DNA of 64,000 bases from G965212005 sp965212005 (lineage in GTDB: Bacteria > Pseudomonadota > Gammaproteobacteria > Porifericomitales > Porifericomitaceae). The first letter of the stretch is position 1; each line of letters starts with the position of its first letter. Of this stretch, positions 17,675 through 24,793 are shown in pieces. A program made the translations under genes and the position numbers. The DNA is taken from NCBI GenBank assembly GCA_965212005.1, contig OZ243038.1:2046001-2110000 (forward strand). Direction: 5' to 3'. The notes beneath the pieces were generated by a model. The model was not told the origin of the DNA. It saw only the letters and a list, made by a program, of their open reading frames with translations, and did not search any database.

Positions 17675-19513
17675 ATGTGCGGAATCATCGGTGCCGTGGC
17701 TGAACGCGATATCAGGGAAGTCCTGCTGCAAGGGCTGCACCGTTTGGAGTACCGGGGTTATGACTCCGCCGGATTGGCAGTGTTGGACGAAAACGGCGCT
17801 GTGCGCCGGCTGCGCGTATCCGGCAAGGTCAGTGCGTTGGAGCAACGCCTGGAGACCGTACAGCCGCCGTTTGCCGGCCAGGTAGGCATTGCTCACACGC
17901 GCTGGGCGACGCATGGCGCTCCCAGTGAAGCCAACGCGCATCCACACATGAGCGGTGACCGGATTGCACTGGTACACAACGGGATAATCGAAAATCACGA
18001 GACGCTGCGCCGACAGTTGCATAAGGAAGGCTACGATTTCCAGTCCGCTACCGACACGGAGGTCATCGTCAACTTGATCGATCAATCCATGTGCCGGGAC
18101 GATCTCGATTTGGCCGGTGCCGTCAGGGCCGCGCTGGCGGAGTTGCAGGGCGCTTGTGCCTTCAGTGTGATCAGCAGCCTGGAACCGGAGCGCCTGGTGG
18201 CCGCCCGACTGGGCAGCCCGCTGGTACTGGGTCTGGGTGAAGACGGCTATTACGTTGCTTCTGACATGCTCGCCATGTTGCCGGTTACTCGTCGCTTCAT
18301 CGTATTGGAGGATGGGGACGTGGTGGTGCTGGATCGCACGCAGATGCGCGTTTACTCCGAGGCGGGGGAAGTGCAGCGCCCGGTTTGGGTGTCGGAACTG
18401 GACGCTGAGATCATCGGTAAAAACGGCTATCGCCACTACATGCTGAAAGAGATTCACAGCCAGCCCACCGCCGTTGCGGATACGCTGCGTACCGCAATGC
18501 ACGCCGGGGAGATATCGGACGCGGCTTTTGGCCCCGACGCGGCGCGGGTGTTTGGCCGGGTGCGCCGCGTACAGATCGCCGCCTGTGGTACCAGCTACCA
18601 TGCGGGACTGATTGGCTGTCGTTGGATCGAAGAGCTTGCCGGACTACCCTGCAGGGTCGAGGTTGCCAGCGAGTTTCGTTATCAGACTCCGGTAGCCGTG
18701 GACGACACTTTATTTGTTGCCATCTCCCAGTCGGGGGAAACCGCAGATACCCTGGCCGCGTTGCTCCATGCCCGTAAGGCGGGACACCTGGCCCTGCTTT
18801 CGGTCTGCAACGTGCCCGAAAGCGCCTTGGTCCGAGCCACCGATCTGACATTCATCACGCAAGCCGGAGCCGAGATCGGAGTTGCGTCTACCAAGGCGTT
18901 CACCACCCAGCTGATCGCCCTGTTGCTGTTGACCCTGGCGTTGGCGCGGCGCAACGGTTCCGTGCGCTCGAGCGCACAGGCCCGGCAACTGGAACTCATT
19001 GCACGGCTGCCGCAGTTGCTGCAGGAAGTATTGCGATTGGAACCAGCCATTCAGCGCATGGCACGCACGTTGGAGCACGCCCGCCACGCCCTGTACCTGG
19101 GGCGCGGCATCCTGGGGCCGGTAGCGATGGAAGGCGCGTTGAAACTCAAAGAGATCTCCTATATTCACGCGGAAGCCTATCCGGCCGGGGAGCTGAAACA
19201 CGGTCCGCTGGCACTGGTGGACGGCAAGATGCCGGTGATTGTGCCCGTCGCCCGGGGCCACCTGGTGGACAAGCTGGCCGCCAATTTGCAGGAGGTACAC
19301 GCCCGTGGCGGCTGTCTGCTGTTGTTCGTGCAGCCGGGAACCGGGGAATGGAAGCATGCCAGCGAGGTGCTGGAACTGCCGGCCGCGGACGCCTTGCTGG
19401 CCCCTTTCTTGTTCACCCTCCCTATGCAGTTGTTGGCGTACCATGTGGCCGTATTAAGGGGAGCAGACGTCGATCATCCGCGCAACCTGGCCAAGTCGGT
19501 GACGGTGGAATAG
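17675..19513 (+). CDS. glmS: Glutamine-fructose-6-phosphate aminotransferase (isomerizing)
   Basis: Makes glucosamine-6-phosphate, the entry point to UDP-GlcNAc for peptidoglycan and LPS. MCGIIGA gives the N-terminal nucleophile Cys of the glutaminase domain (residues 1-240). Two SIS sugar-phosphate isomerase domains follow (ISQSGETADTL near residue 350; LGRGILGPVAMEGALKLKE near 475). The C-terminus ends LAKSVTVE as in intact GlmS. 612 residues, full length. A strong AGGAGGGGG site precedes the ATG. Bases 19214-19337, inside the second SIS domain, are copied twice downstream. Confidence 0.97.
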   Translation: MCGIIGAVAERDIREVLLQGLHRLEYRGYDSAGLAVLDENGAVRRLRVSGKVSALEQRLETVQPPFAGQVGIAHTRWATHGAPSEANAHPHMSGDRIALVHNGIIENHETLRRQLHKEGYDFQSATDTEVIVNLIDQSMCRDDLDLAGAVRAALAELQGACAFSVISSLEPERLVAARLGSPLVLGLGEDGYYVASDMLAMLPVTRRFIVLEDGDVVVLDRTQMRVYSEAGEVQRPVWVSELDAEIIGKNGYRHYMLKEIHSQPTAVADTLRTAMHAGEISDAAFGPDAARVFGRVRRVQIAACGTSYHAGLIGCRWIEELAGLPCRVEVASEFRYQTPVAVDDTLFVAISQSGETADTLAALLHARKAGHLALLSVCNVPESALVRATDLTFITQAGAEIGVASTKAFTTQLIALLLLTLALARRNGSVRSSAQARQLELIARLPQLLQEVLRLEPAIQRMARTLEHARHALYLGRGILGPVAMEGALKLKEISYIHAEAYPAGELKHGPLALVDGKMPVIVPVARGHLVDKLAANLQEVHARGGCLLLFVQPGTGEWKHASEVLELPAADALLAPFLFTLPMQLLAYHVAVLRGADVDHPRNLAKSVTVE

Positions 19514-19940
19514 ACTTTGGGTAGTGGAGGTTTTCGAAGGAACAATCCCACACCAAATATCTTCCCGATATTGAGGGATTAGGATATAGACAGATATCTC
19601 AAAGGTCTTTATCATGAAAGACTATCGGTGTGCCATACACGTGGATATCCCGTACATACTTATAGTAATGGACAGTCAAAGTGCAAAGGTGAGTATAAAA
19701 ATGGTAGTGAGTTATGGGAGCCTCCCAATGAGGAAAGATGGTAATTGGGTTCACCACGGAATACGAGACAGGATACGGGCTCAAGAGAAAATGATCGGTA
19801 AATGGTTCGATGAAGAGGGAAATCTTCCTATAGCTATGGATTGGGAAAGGAAGAGTGTTGCTTTGCACCTCAAAAAGAGCACAAACACAGAATTGAATCA
19901 CCCGGAAATTCCATGAAGATGACAGTGTAGTATTGAAACA
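19514..19940. other. AT-rich junction between glmS and the first MORN lipoprotein gene
   Basis: Base composition drops abruptly after the glmS stop. The stretch holds a degraded MORN-type coding remnant in one frame (19595-19744). A second open stretch (19614-19916, in another frame) reads KDGNWVHHGI and GKWFDEEGNLP, which also look MORN-derived, so I regard the whole as a frameshifted relic. Bases 19724-19940 are repeated at 20886-21102. Confidence 0.55.
19595..19744 (+). pseudogene. Frameshifted remnant of a MORN-repeat protein
   Basis: Reads YLKGLYHERL and TYSNGQSKCKGEYKNGSELW before a stop, matching the NGQ-K-YKNG repeat style of the two intact genes downstream. MORN-like text continues in a different frame after about 19728 (KDGNWVHHG). 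No start codon or signal peptide belongs to it. Best explained as the decayed 3' part of an older MORN gene. Confidence 0.5.
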
Positions 19941-20801
19941 ATGTTTCGAAATCCATTCTTAGCACTCTTTCTAATTACATCAATACTGTTTGTTGGTTGT
20001 ACTGAAGAGGAAGTGATTGACTCTGATAGTCTTGTTGAAAGAGAAGGAATTTATTATGTATCCTCATCCGAAGCAGGAGACGAAAAACCGTATTCAGGAA
20101 AATCGATAGGGAGGTGGAAAGGAAATTATGTAAATGGAAAACCAGAAGGACCTTTTGAAGAGTACCTTTGGAATGGAGGATCGAGGAAAGGAAATTATGT
20201 AAATGGAAAAAAGGAAGGACCTTATGAAGAGTACCGTGAAAATGGACAATTAAAGGGGAAAGTAAATTATAAAAATGGAAAAGAGGAAGGACCTTTTGAA
20301 TGGTACTATGCGAAAGGACAATTATGGCAGAAAGTAAATTATAAAAATGGAGAAAGGGAAGGACCTTATGAAAAGTACCATGACAATGGAGAATTATGGG
20401 AGAAAGTAAATTATAAAAATGGAAAACAGGAAGGATCTTATGAAAGGTACCATGACAATGGAAAATTAGAGAGGAAAGTAAATTATGTAAATGGAAAAGA
20501 GGAAGGACCTTATGAAGGGTACCATGAAAATGGACAATTAGAGAGGACAGTAAATTATAAAAATGGAAAAATGGAAGGACCTTTTGAAAGGTACCGTGAA
20601 GATGGACAGTTAGAGTGGGAAGTAAATTATGTAAATGGAAAAGAGGAAGGACATTATGAAATATACCATGACAATGGACAATTAAAATGGAAAGTAAATT
20701 ATAAAAATGGAAAACAGGAAGGACCTGTTGAAGAGGATCATAGCAATGGACAATGATGTCAGAAAGGAAATGATACAGGCCAGTTCATAGATCCATCTGT
20801 C
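19724..20801 (+). repeat. MORN unit A (first direct repeat)
   Basis: Leader remnant, MORN gene A and a short tail. It is matched over its whole length by 20886-22192, apart from about 228 bp of extra MORN repeats in the second copy. Offset is 1162 bp at the 5' end and about 1390 bp at the 3' end. Confidence 0.85.
19941..20756 (+). CDS. MORN-repeat (YwqK-like) lipoprotein, copy A
   Basis: 271 residues. The signal MFRNPFLALFLITSILFVGC has a lipobox ending at C20. After a linker (EEEVIDSDSL and onward) come nine imperfect repeats of about 23 residues with core VNYKNGKEEGPYE-Y-NGQLE, the MORN_2/YwqK type. Relatives include YwqK, annotated as an antitoxin in some Bacillus loci; no toxin is seen here, so the function is unknown. 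Strongly AT-rich and Lys/Glu/Asn-rich, unlike the GC-rich neighbours, suggesting transfer. No good Shine-Dalgarno. It shares its signal sequence and ends with copy B. Confidence 0.8.
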   Translation: MFRNPFLALFLITSILFVGCTEEEVIDSDSLVEREGIYYVSSSEAGDEKPYSGKSIGRWKGNYVNGKPEGPFEEYLWNGGSRKGNYVNGKKEGPYEEYRENGQLKGKVNYKNGKEEGPFEWYYAKGQLWQKVNYKNGEREGPYEKYHDNGELWEKVNYKNGKQEGSYERYHDNGKLERKVNYVNGKEEGPYEGYHENGQLERTVNYKNGKMEGPFERYREDGQLEWEVNYVNGKEEGHYEIYHDNGQLKWKVNYKNGKQEGPVEEDHSNGQ

Positions 20802-20882
20802 CTGGTGGACGGCAAGATGCCGGTGATCGTGCCCGTCGCCCGGGGCCACCTGGTGGACAAGCTGGCCGCCAATTTGCAGGAG
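20802..20882 (+). repeat. Copy of an internal glmS segment (fragment B)
   Basis: 81 bp identical at 80 positions to glmS 19214-19294 (codons for LVDGKMPVIVPVARGHLVDK and onward). The single difference is a silent T to C change. It lies directly after MORN gene A and joins MORN leader DNA at a GAGC shared by both parents. It cannot encode GlmS activity. Confidence 0.95.
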
Positions 20883-20885
20883 CAA

Positions 20886-22192
20886 CCCAATGAGGGAAGA
20901 TGGCAATTGGGTCCACCACGGAATACGAGACAGGATACGGGCTCAAGAGAAAATGATCGGTAAATGGTTCGATGAAGAGTGAAATCTTCCTATAGCTCTA
21001 GATTGGGAAAGGAAGAGTGTTACTTTGCACCTCAAAAAGAGCACAAACACAGAATTGAATAACCCAGCAATTCCATGAAGATGACAGTGTAGTATTGAAA
21101 CAATGTTTCGAAATCCATTCTTAGCACTCTTTCTAATTACATCAATACTGTTTGTTGGTTGTACTGAAGAGGAAGTGATTGACTTTGATAGTCTTGTTGA
21201 AAGAGAAGGAATTTATTATGTATCCTTATCCGAAGCAGGAGACGAAAAACCGTATTCAGGAAAATCGATAGGGAAGTGGGAAGGAAATTATGTAAATGGA
21301 AAACCGGAAGGACCTTTTGAAGAGTACGATGAAAATGGAGAATTAGAGAGGAAAGTCAATTATGTAGATGGGAAAAAGGAAGGACCTTTTGAAGAGTACC
21401 TTGGGTGGGGGAATGGAGAATTAGTGGAGAAGGGAAATTATGTAAATGGAAAAAAGGAAGGGCCTTTTGAAGAGTACCTCTGGTGGAATGGATTCTTAGA
21501 GAGGAAAGTAAATTATAAAAATGGAAAAAAGGAAGGACCTCATGAAAGTTACCATGAAAATGGACAATTAGAGTGGAAAGTGAATTATGTAAATGGAAAA
21601 GAGGAAGGACTTTATGAAGGGTACTATGAAAATGGACACTTAGAGAGGAAAGTAAATTATAAAAATGGAAAAAGGGAAGGATCCTTTGAAATATACTATA
21701 CGAAAGGACAATTATGGCAGAAAGTAAATTATGTAAATGAAACAGAGGAAGGACCTTATGAAAGGTACCATGACAATGGAAAATTATGGGAGAAAGTAAA
21801 TTATAAAAATGGAAAAAAGGAAGGACCTTATGAAAGGTACCATGACAATGGACACTTAGAGAGGAAAGTAAATTATGTAAATGGAAAAGAGGAAGGACCT
21901 TATGAAGGGTACCATGACAATGGACACTTAGAGAGGAAAGTAAATTATAAAAATGGAAAAAGGGAAGGACCTTTTGAACGGTACCGTAAAAATGGACAAT
22001 TAGAGTGGACAGTAAATTATGTAAATGGAAAAGAGGAAGGACATTATGAAATGTACTATGACAATGGACAATTAAAGTGGAAAGTAAATTATAAAAATGG
22101 AAAACAGGAAGGACCTGTTGAAGAGGATCATAGCAATGGACAATGATGTCAGAAAGGAAATGATACAGACCAATTCATAGAATCCATCTGTC
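20886..22192 (+). repeat. MORN unit B (second direct repeat)
   Basis: Second copy of the leader remnant, MORN gene and tail. The leader carries extra substitutions, including an early stop in the frame that is open in copy A. The repeat begins immediately after glmS fragment B and ends immediately before glmS fragment C. Confidence 0.85.
21103..22146 (+). CDS. MORN-repeat (YwqK-like) lipoprotein, copy B
   Basis: 347 residues, a paralogue of copy A with the same lipobox signal (LFVGC, C20) and the same C-terminal segment ending in EEDHSNGQ. It carries about twelve MORN_2 repeats against nine in copy A; the 76-residue difference equals three repeats. Two repeats are locally altered (YLGWGNGELVEKG and YLWWNGFLERK). 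Base composition is again AT-rich. Probably surface- or periplasm-facing lipoprotein; partner unknown. Confidence 0.8.
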   Translation: MFRNPFLALFLITSILFVGCTEEEVIDFDSLVEREGIYYVSLSEAGDEKPYSGKSIGKWEGNYVNGKPEGPFEEYDENGELERKVNYVDGKKEGPFEEYLGWGNGELVEKGNYVNGKKEGPFEEYLWWNGFLERKVNYKNGKKEGPHESYHENGQLEWKVNYVNGKEEGLYEGYYENGHLERKVNYKNGKREGSFEIYYTKGQLWQKVNYVNETEEGPYERYHDNGKLWEKVNYKNGKKEGPYERYHDNGHLERKVNYVNGKEEGPYEGYHDNGHLERKVNYKNGKREGPFERYRKNGQLEWTVNYVNGKEEGHYEMYYDNGQLKWKVNYKNGKQEGPVEEDHSNGQ

Positions 22193-22316
22193 CTAATGGA
22201 CGGCAAGATGCCGATGATCGTGCCCGTCGCCCGGGGCCACCTGGTGGAGAAGCTGGCCGCCAATTTGCAGGAGGTACACGCCCGTGGCGGCTGTCTGCTG
22301 TTGTTCGTGCAGCCGG
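22193..22316 (+). repeat. Copy of an internal glmS segment (fragment C)
   Basis: 124 bp matching glmS 19214-19337 at 119 positions. It starts at the same base of glmS as fragment B but runs 43 bp further, stopping one base before the IS3 left end at 22318. Three of the five changes alter codons, so this piece is older or less constrained than fragment B. Confidence 0.95.
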
Positions 22317-22317
22317 T

Positions 22318-22729
22318 TGACCTTTCCCCCGAAAAGGTAGCCAGTTTCAAAGAGACTTTTCCGATAGAATCGACCATATGGAGGTCTCAGAATGAAAGGC
22401 AAGCGTTACAGTGAAGAACAGATCATTGGTATTTTGAAGGAGCATGAAGCTGGCATGCCGGCGCAGAACGTGGTCCGTAAGCACGGCATAGCCAACGGCA
22501 CGCTGTATCGATGGAAAGCGAAGTATGGTGGCATGGAGGTCTCGGAAGCAAAGCGATTGCGGGCGCTGGAGGCGGAAAATGCGAAGTTGAAGCGATTGCT
22601 GGCCGATACGTTGTTGGAAAAGACCGCACTGGAGGACGTACTCGGAAAAAAATGGTGAGGCCGGCGCAGCGACGCGGCGCTGTCGTGTATATGCAGTCGG
22701 CCTATCCCATGAGTCAACGTAGGGCGTGC
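22318..22729 (+). mobile_element. IS3-family element, 5' part only
   Basis: Begins TGACCTTTCCCCC, an IS3-type end also found at 28973. It contains a complete orfA and the first approximately 25 codons of the overlapping transposase frame (VRPAQRRGAVVYMQSAYPM and onward), then is cut by the left end of the IS256-type element at 22730. The rest of the transposase gene is absent from the window, so the element is dead. Confidence 0.85.
22392..22658 (+). CDS. IS3-family OrfA (helix-turn-helix protein)
   Basis: 88 residues beginning MKGKRYSEEQIIGILKEHEA, with WKAKYGGMEVSEAKRLRALE and a terminal leucine-zipper-like stretch ending DVLGKKW. This is the DNA-binding OrfA of the IS407/IS51-like branch of IS3. 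A GGAGG site precedes the ATG. The partner transposase OrfB is truncated after about 25 codons, so no active transposase is made. Confidence 0.88.
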   Translation: MKGKRYSEEQIIGILKEHEAGMPAQNVVRKHGIANGTLYRWKAKYGGMEVSEAKRLRALEAENAKLKRLLADTLLEKTALEDVLGKKW

Positions 22730-24030
22730 GGGACTGTAAAAAAGTTTGTGTAAATGGCATTGTTAATTCTGGAGGACTAAGCAATGCCAATATCAGACAA
22801 ATTGATCGACCAGCTACTGGAAGGAAACACATCACCGGAAGATATTTTGGGTGAGGATGGCTTGCTCAGGCGGCTCACCAAACGCGTGGCGGAACGCGTC
22901 CTTGAAGCGGAGATGGAACAACATCTCGGCTATTCAAAACATGACGTGACGGGCAATAACACCGGCAACTCTCGCAACGGCAAAAGCGGCAAAACTGTAC
23001 GCAGTGTCCACGGAGAGATCGATCTGCAAGTCCCCCGTGACCGCAATGGCCAGTTTGCCCCGCAACTGGTCAAAAAGGGCGAAAGGCAGCTCAACGGCTT
23101 CGATGAGCGTATTATCTCCCTGTATGCCAAGGGTATGACCACCCGGGATATCCAAGCCCATTTTATGGAGGTTTATGGTGTTGAGGTGTCAGCCAGTTTT
23201 ATCTCCCAGGTCACCAATGGGGTGATGGAGGAGGTCAAGGCCTGGCAGAACCGCCCGCTGGACAGCGTTTATCCCATTGTCTATCTGGATGCCCTGGTGG
23301 TTCGCAGCCGTGCTTCGGGTGGGGTAGAGAATAAATCGGTTTACCTGGCGCTGGGCATCAACCGGGAGGGTGAGAAAGAGCTGCTGGGCTTGTGGCTGGC
23401 GCAGACCGAGGGCGCCCGGTTCTGGCTATCGGTCATGACCGAGCTGAAGAACCGCGGGGTACAGGATATCCTGCTCGCCTGTACCGATGGTTTGAAGGGC
23501 TTTGCGCAAGCCATAGAGGCCGTTTACCCGCAAACCCGGGTGCAACTGTGTATCGTACATCAGGTTCGCCATTCTCTGCGCTATGTGAGCTGGAAACAGC
23601 GCAAAGCGGTTGCCGCTGACTTGAGGCGTATTTACAGTGCATCCACCCTCACGGAAGCGGAGCAAGCCCTGGCGGCTTTTGCCGAGCGCTGGGACCAGGA
23701 ACATCCGGGCATCAGCCAATCCTGGCGTAACAACTGGGAGCGCCTGAGCGTGTTCTTCGATTATCCGCCACAGATCCGCAAGGTAATCTACACCACCAAT
23801 GCCATAGAATCGCTGAATGCCTCGCTGCGCAAGGTAACCCGAACGAGGCGCTCATTCCCGAACGATGAATCGGTGATGAAAGTATTATACTTGGCCTTGC
23901 ATGAAATCACGCGGAAGTGGACCATGCCGATCCGGGATTGGAAACAGGCGATGAGCCAGTTTATGATCTTGTTCGGTGAGCGAGCTTCACTGTGATAACC
24001 CGCCATTTACACAGTAAATTTTACAGTCCC
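22730..24030 (+). mobile_element. Complete IS256-family insertion sequence
   Basis: 1301 bp with terminal inverted repeats: GGGACTGTAAAA at the left end (22730) matches the inverted right end at 24030, and the repeats agree at 24 of 29 positions, sharing TGTGTAAATGGC. One transposase gene fills the element. The flanking bases (GGGCGTGC left, TGATTTCC right) do not form the 8-9 bp target duplication normal for IS256, which points to a rearrangement after insertion. Confidence 0.93.
22784..23995 (+). CDS. IS256-family transposase
   Basis: 403 residues, the standard length of the mutator-type DDE transposase. Features include the N-terminal LTKRVAERVLEAEMEQHLGY, a catalytic Asp in YLDALVVR, an Asp in ACTDGLKGFAQAIEAVYP, the CxxH-type segment LCIVHQVRHSLRYVSWK and the Glu in TTNAIESLNASLRK. 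A GGAGGAC site precedes the ATG. The frame is intact, so the enzyme may be active. Confidence 0.96.
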   Translation: MPISDKLIDQLLEGNTSPEDILGEDGLLRRLTKRVAERVLEAEMEQHLGYSKHDVTGNNTGNSRNGKSGKTVRSVHGEIDLQVPRDRNGQFAPQLVKKGERQLNGFDERIISLYAKGMTTRDIQAHFMEVYGVEVSASFISQVTNGVMEEVKAWQNRPLDSVYPIVYLDALVVRSRASGGVENKSVYLALGINREGEKELLGLWLAQTEGARFWLSVMTELKNRGVQDILLACTDGLKGFAQAIEAVYPQTRVQLCIVHQVRHSLRYVSWKQRKAVAADLRRIYSASTLTEAEQALAAFAERWDQEHPGISQSWRNNWERLSVFFDYPPQIRKVIYTTNAIESLNASLRKVTRTRRSFPNDESVMKVLYLALHEITRKWTMPIRDWKQAMSQFMILFGERASL

Positions 24031-24135
24031 TGATTTCCATTGATCACGCACCTGTTGGCTATCTTTTTTCCATCCATGATCTTTTCTTTCATGTTTATTA
24101 TTCCTGTCAGCGGGTCATTATTATTCCAGTCTCGT

Positions 24136-24510
24136 TCATATTTGCCTCCCCAGCCCCATGCCCGACCAGCACGCCAGCACACATAAACCGACACTTAAAA
24201 CCATATTAAGACCCGCTCCGGTGATATTACCGGCCTCAATCAGATTCATCGTTTCAATTGAAAACGTGGAAAAAGTCGTAAACGCGCCCAACAGACCCAC
24301 CATCAATACGGCTCGCCATTCGGTACTGAGCGCCATCTTCTCCAGGATAACTACATAAAGCAGACCCATTAACAGCGAGCCAATCACATTTACCGCCAGC
24401 GTGCCGTAGGGAAAGCCGCGCCCCAGCAGTGTATAAACACCATCAGAAATCCAGAAACGCAATAGCGCACCTATCGCGCCTCCAACAGCAATGGAAACAA
24501 TTTGAAACAA
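24136..24510 (-). CDS. crcB: Fluoride-specific ion channel CrcB (Fluc)
   Basis: Small four-helix membrane protein that works as a dual-topology dimer exporting fluoride. 124 residues with GGAIGALLRFWISD at the N-terminus, GTLAVNVIGSLLMGLLY in helix 2 and the GLLGAFTTFSTFSIE motif in helix 3, all diagnostic. No fluoride riboswitch could be recognised upstream (24511-24660). It lies between the IS256 element and the porin gene, last of the minus-strand genes in the island. Confidence 0.94.
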   Translation of the reverse strand: MFQIVSIAVGGAIGALLRFWISDGVYTLLGRGFPYGTLAVNVIGSLLMGLLYVVILEKMALSTEWRAVLMVGLLGAFTTFSTFSIETMNLIEAGNITGAGLNMVLSVGLCVLACWSGMGLGRQI

Positions 24511-24711
24511 AATCCAAACTCTTTGGGTGAAGTTCCTCGCAACTTGCGACGGAGATGATTTATTGGAACCGTGCTTGTTGCTCGTATCCTATGATAAACC
24601 GGATAGACTTTTGGAGGTGCTCTGTGGCGCCGATGCCGGGGGTATATCGATAGTTTGCGTAAGCGGCCACCGTACGTCCAGGCAATGGTTACCTGTTACC
24701 CTATAGTTAGG

Positions 24712-24741
24712 GCCGGATAAGCACTTGAATGCTTATCCGGC
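24712..24741 (-). terminator. Strong hairpin between porin and crcB
   Basis: GCCGGATAAGCA (24712-24723) and TGCTTATCCGGC (24730-24741) form a perfect 12-bp stem with loop CTTGAA. It sits 53 bp after the porin stop codon and is the obvious candidate for transcription termination or 3'-end protection. No T run follows on either strand, so Rho-independent termination is not certain. Confidence 0.55.
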
Positions 24742-24793
24742 TATCAGATTTATCCCGGATCAGACTCAGACTCAAGCCCGATCGTGATGCGGT

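Noticed and set aside
19614..19916. Independent gene of 100 codons
   Set aside because: No signal, no recognisable family, MORN-like text split between frames, and the duplicate at 20886-21102 carries a stop; treated as a relic.
19941..22146. CRISPR-like array in the regularly repeated AT-rich DNA
   Set aside because: The repeats are coding 69-bp units in one open frame with a lipoprotein signal; there are no spacers and no cas genes.
19214..22316. glmS-linked Tn7 insertion (attTn7)
   Set aside because: Copied glmS pieces come from about 180-300 bp before the stop, not from the attTn7 site at the gene end, and no Tn7 genes or ends are seen.
24511..24660. Fluoride riboswitch upstream of crcB
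   Set aside because: The conserved crcB-motif sequence could not be found on the minus strand in the leader.
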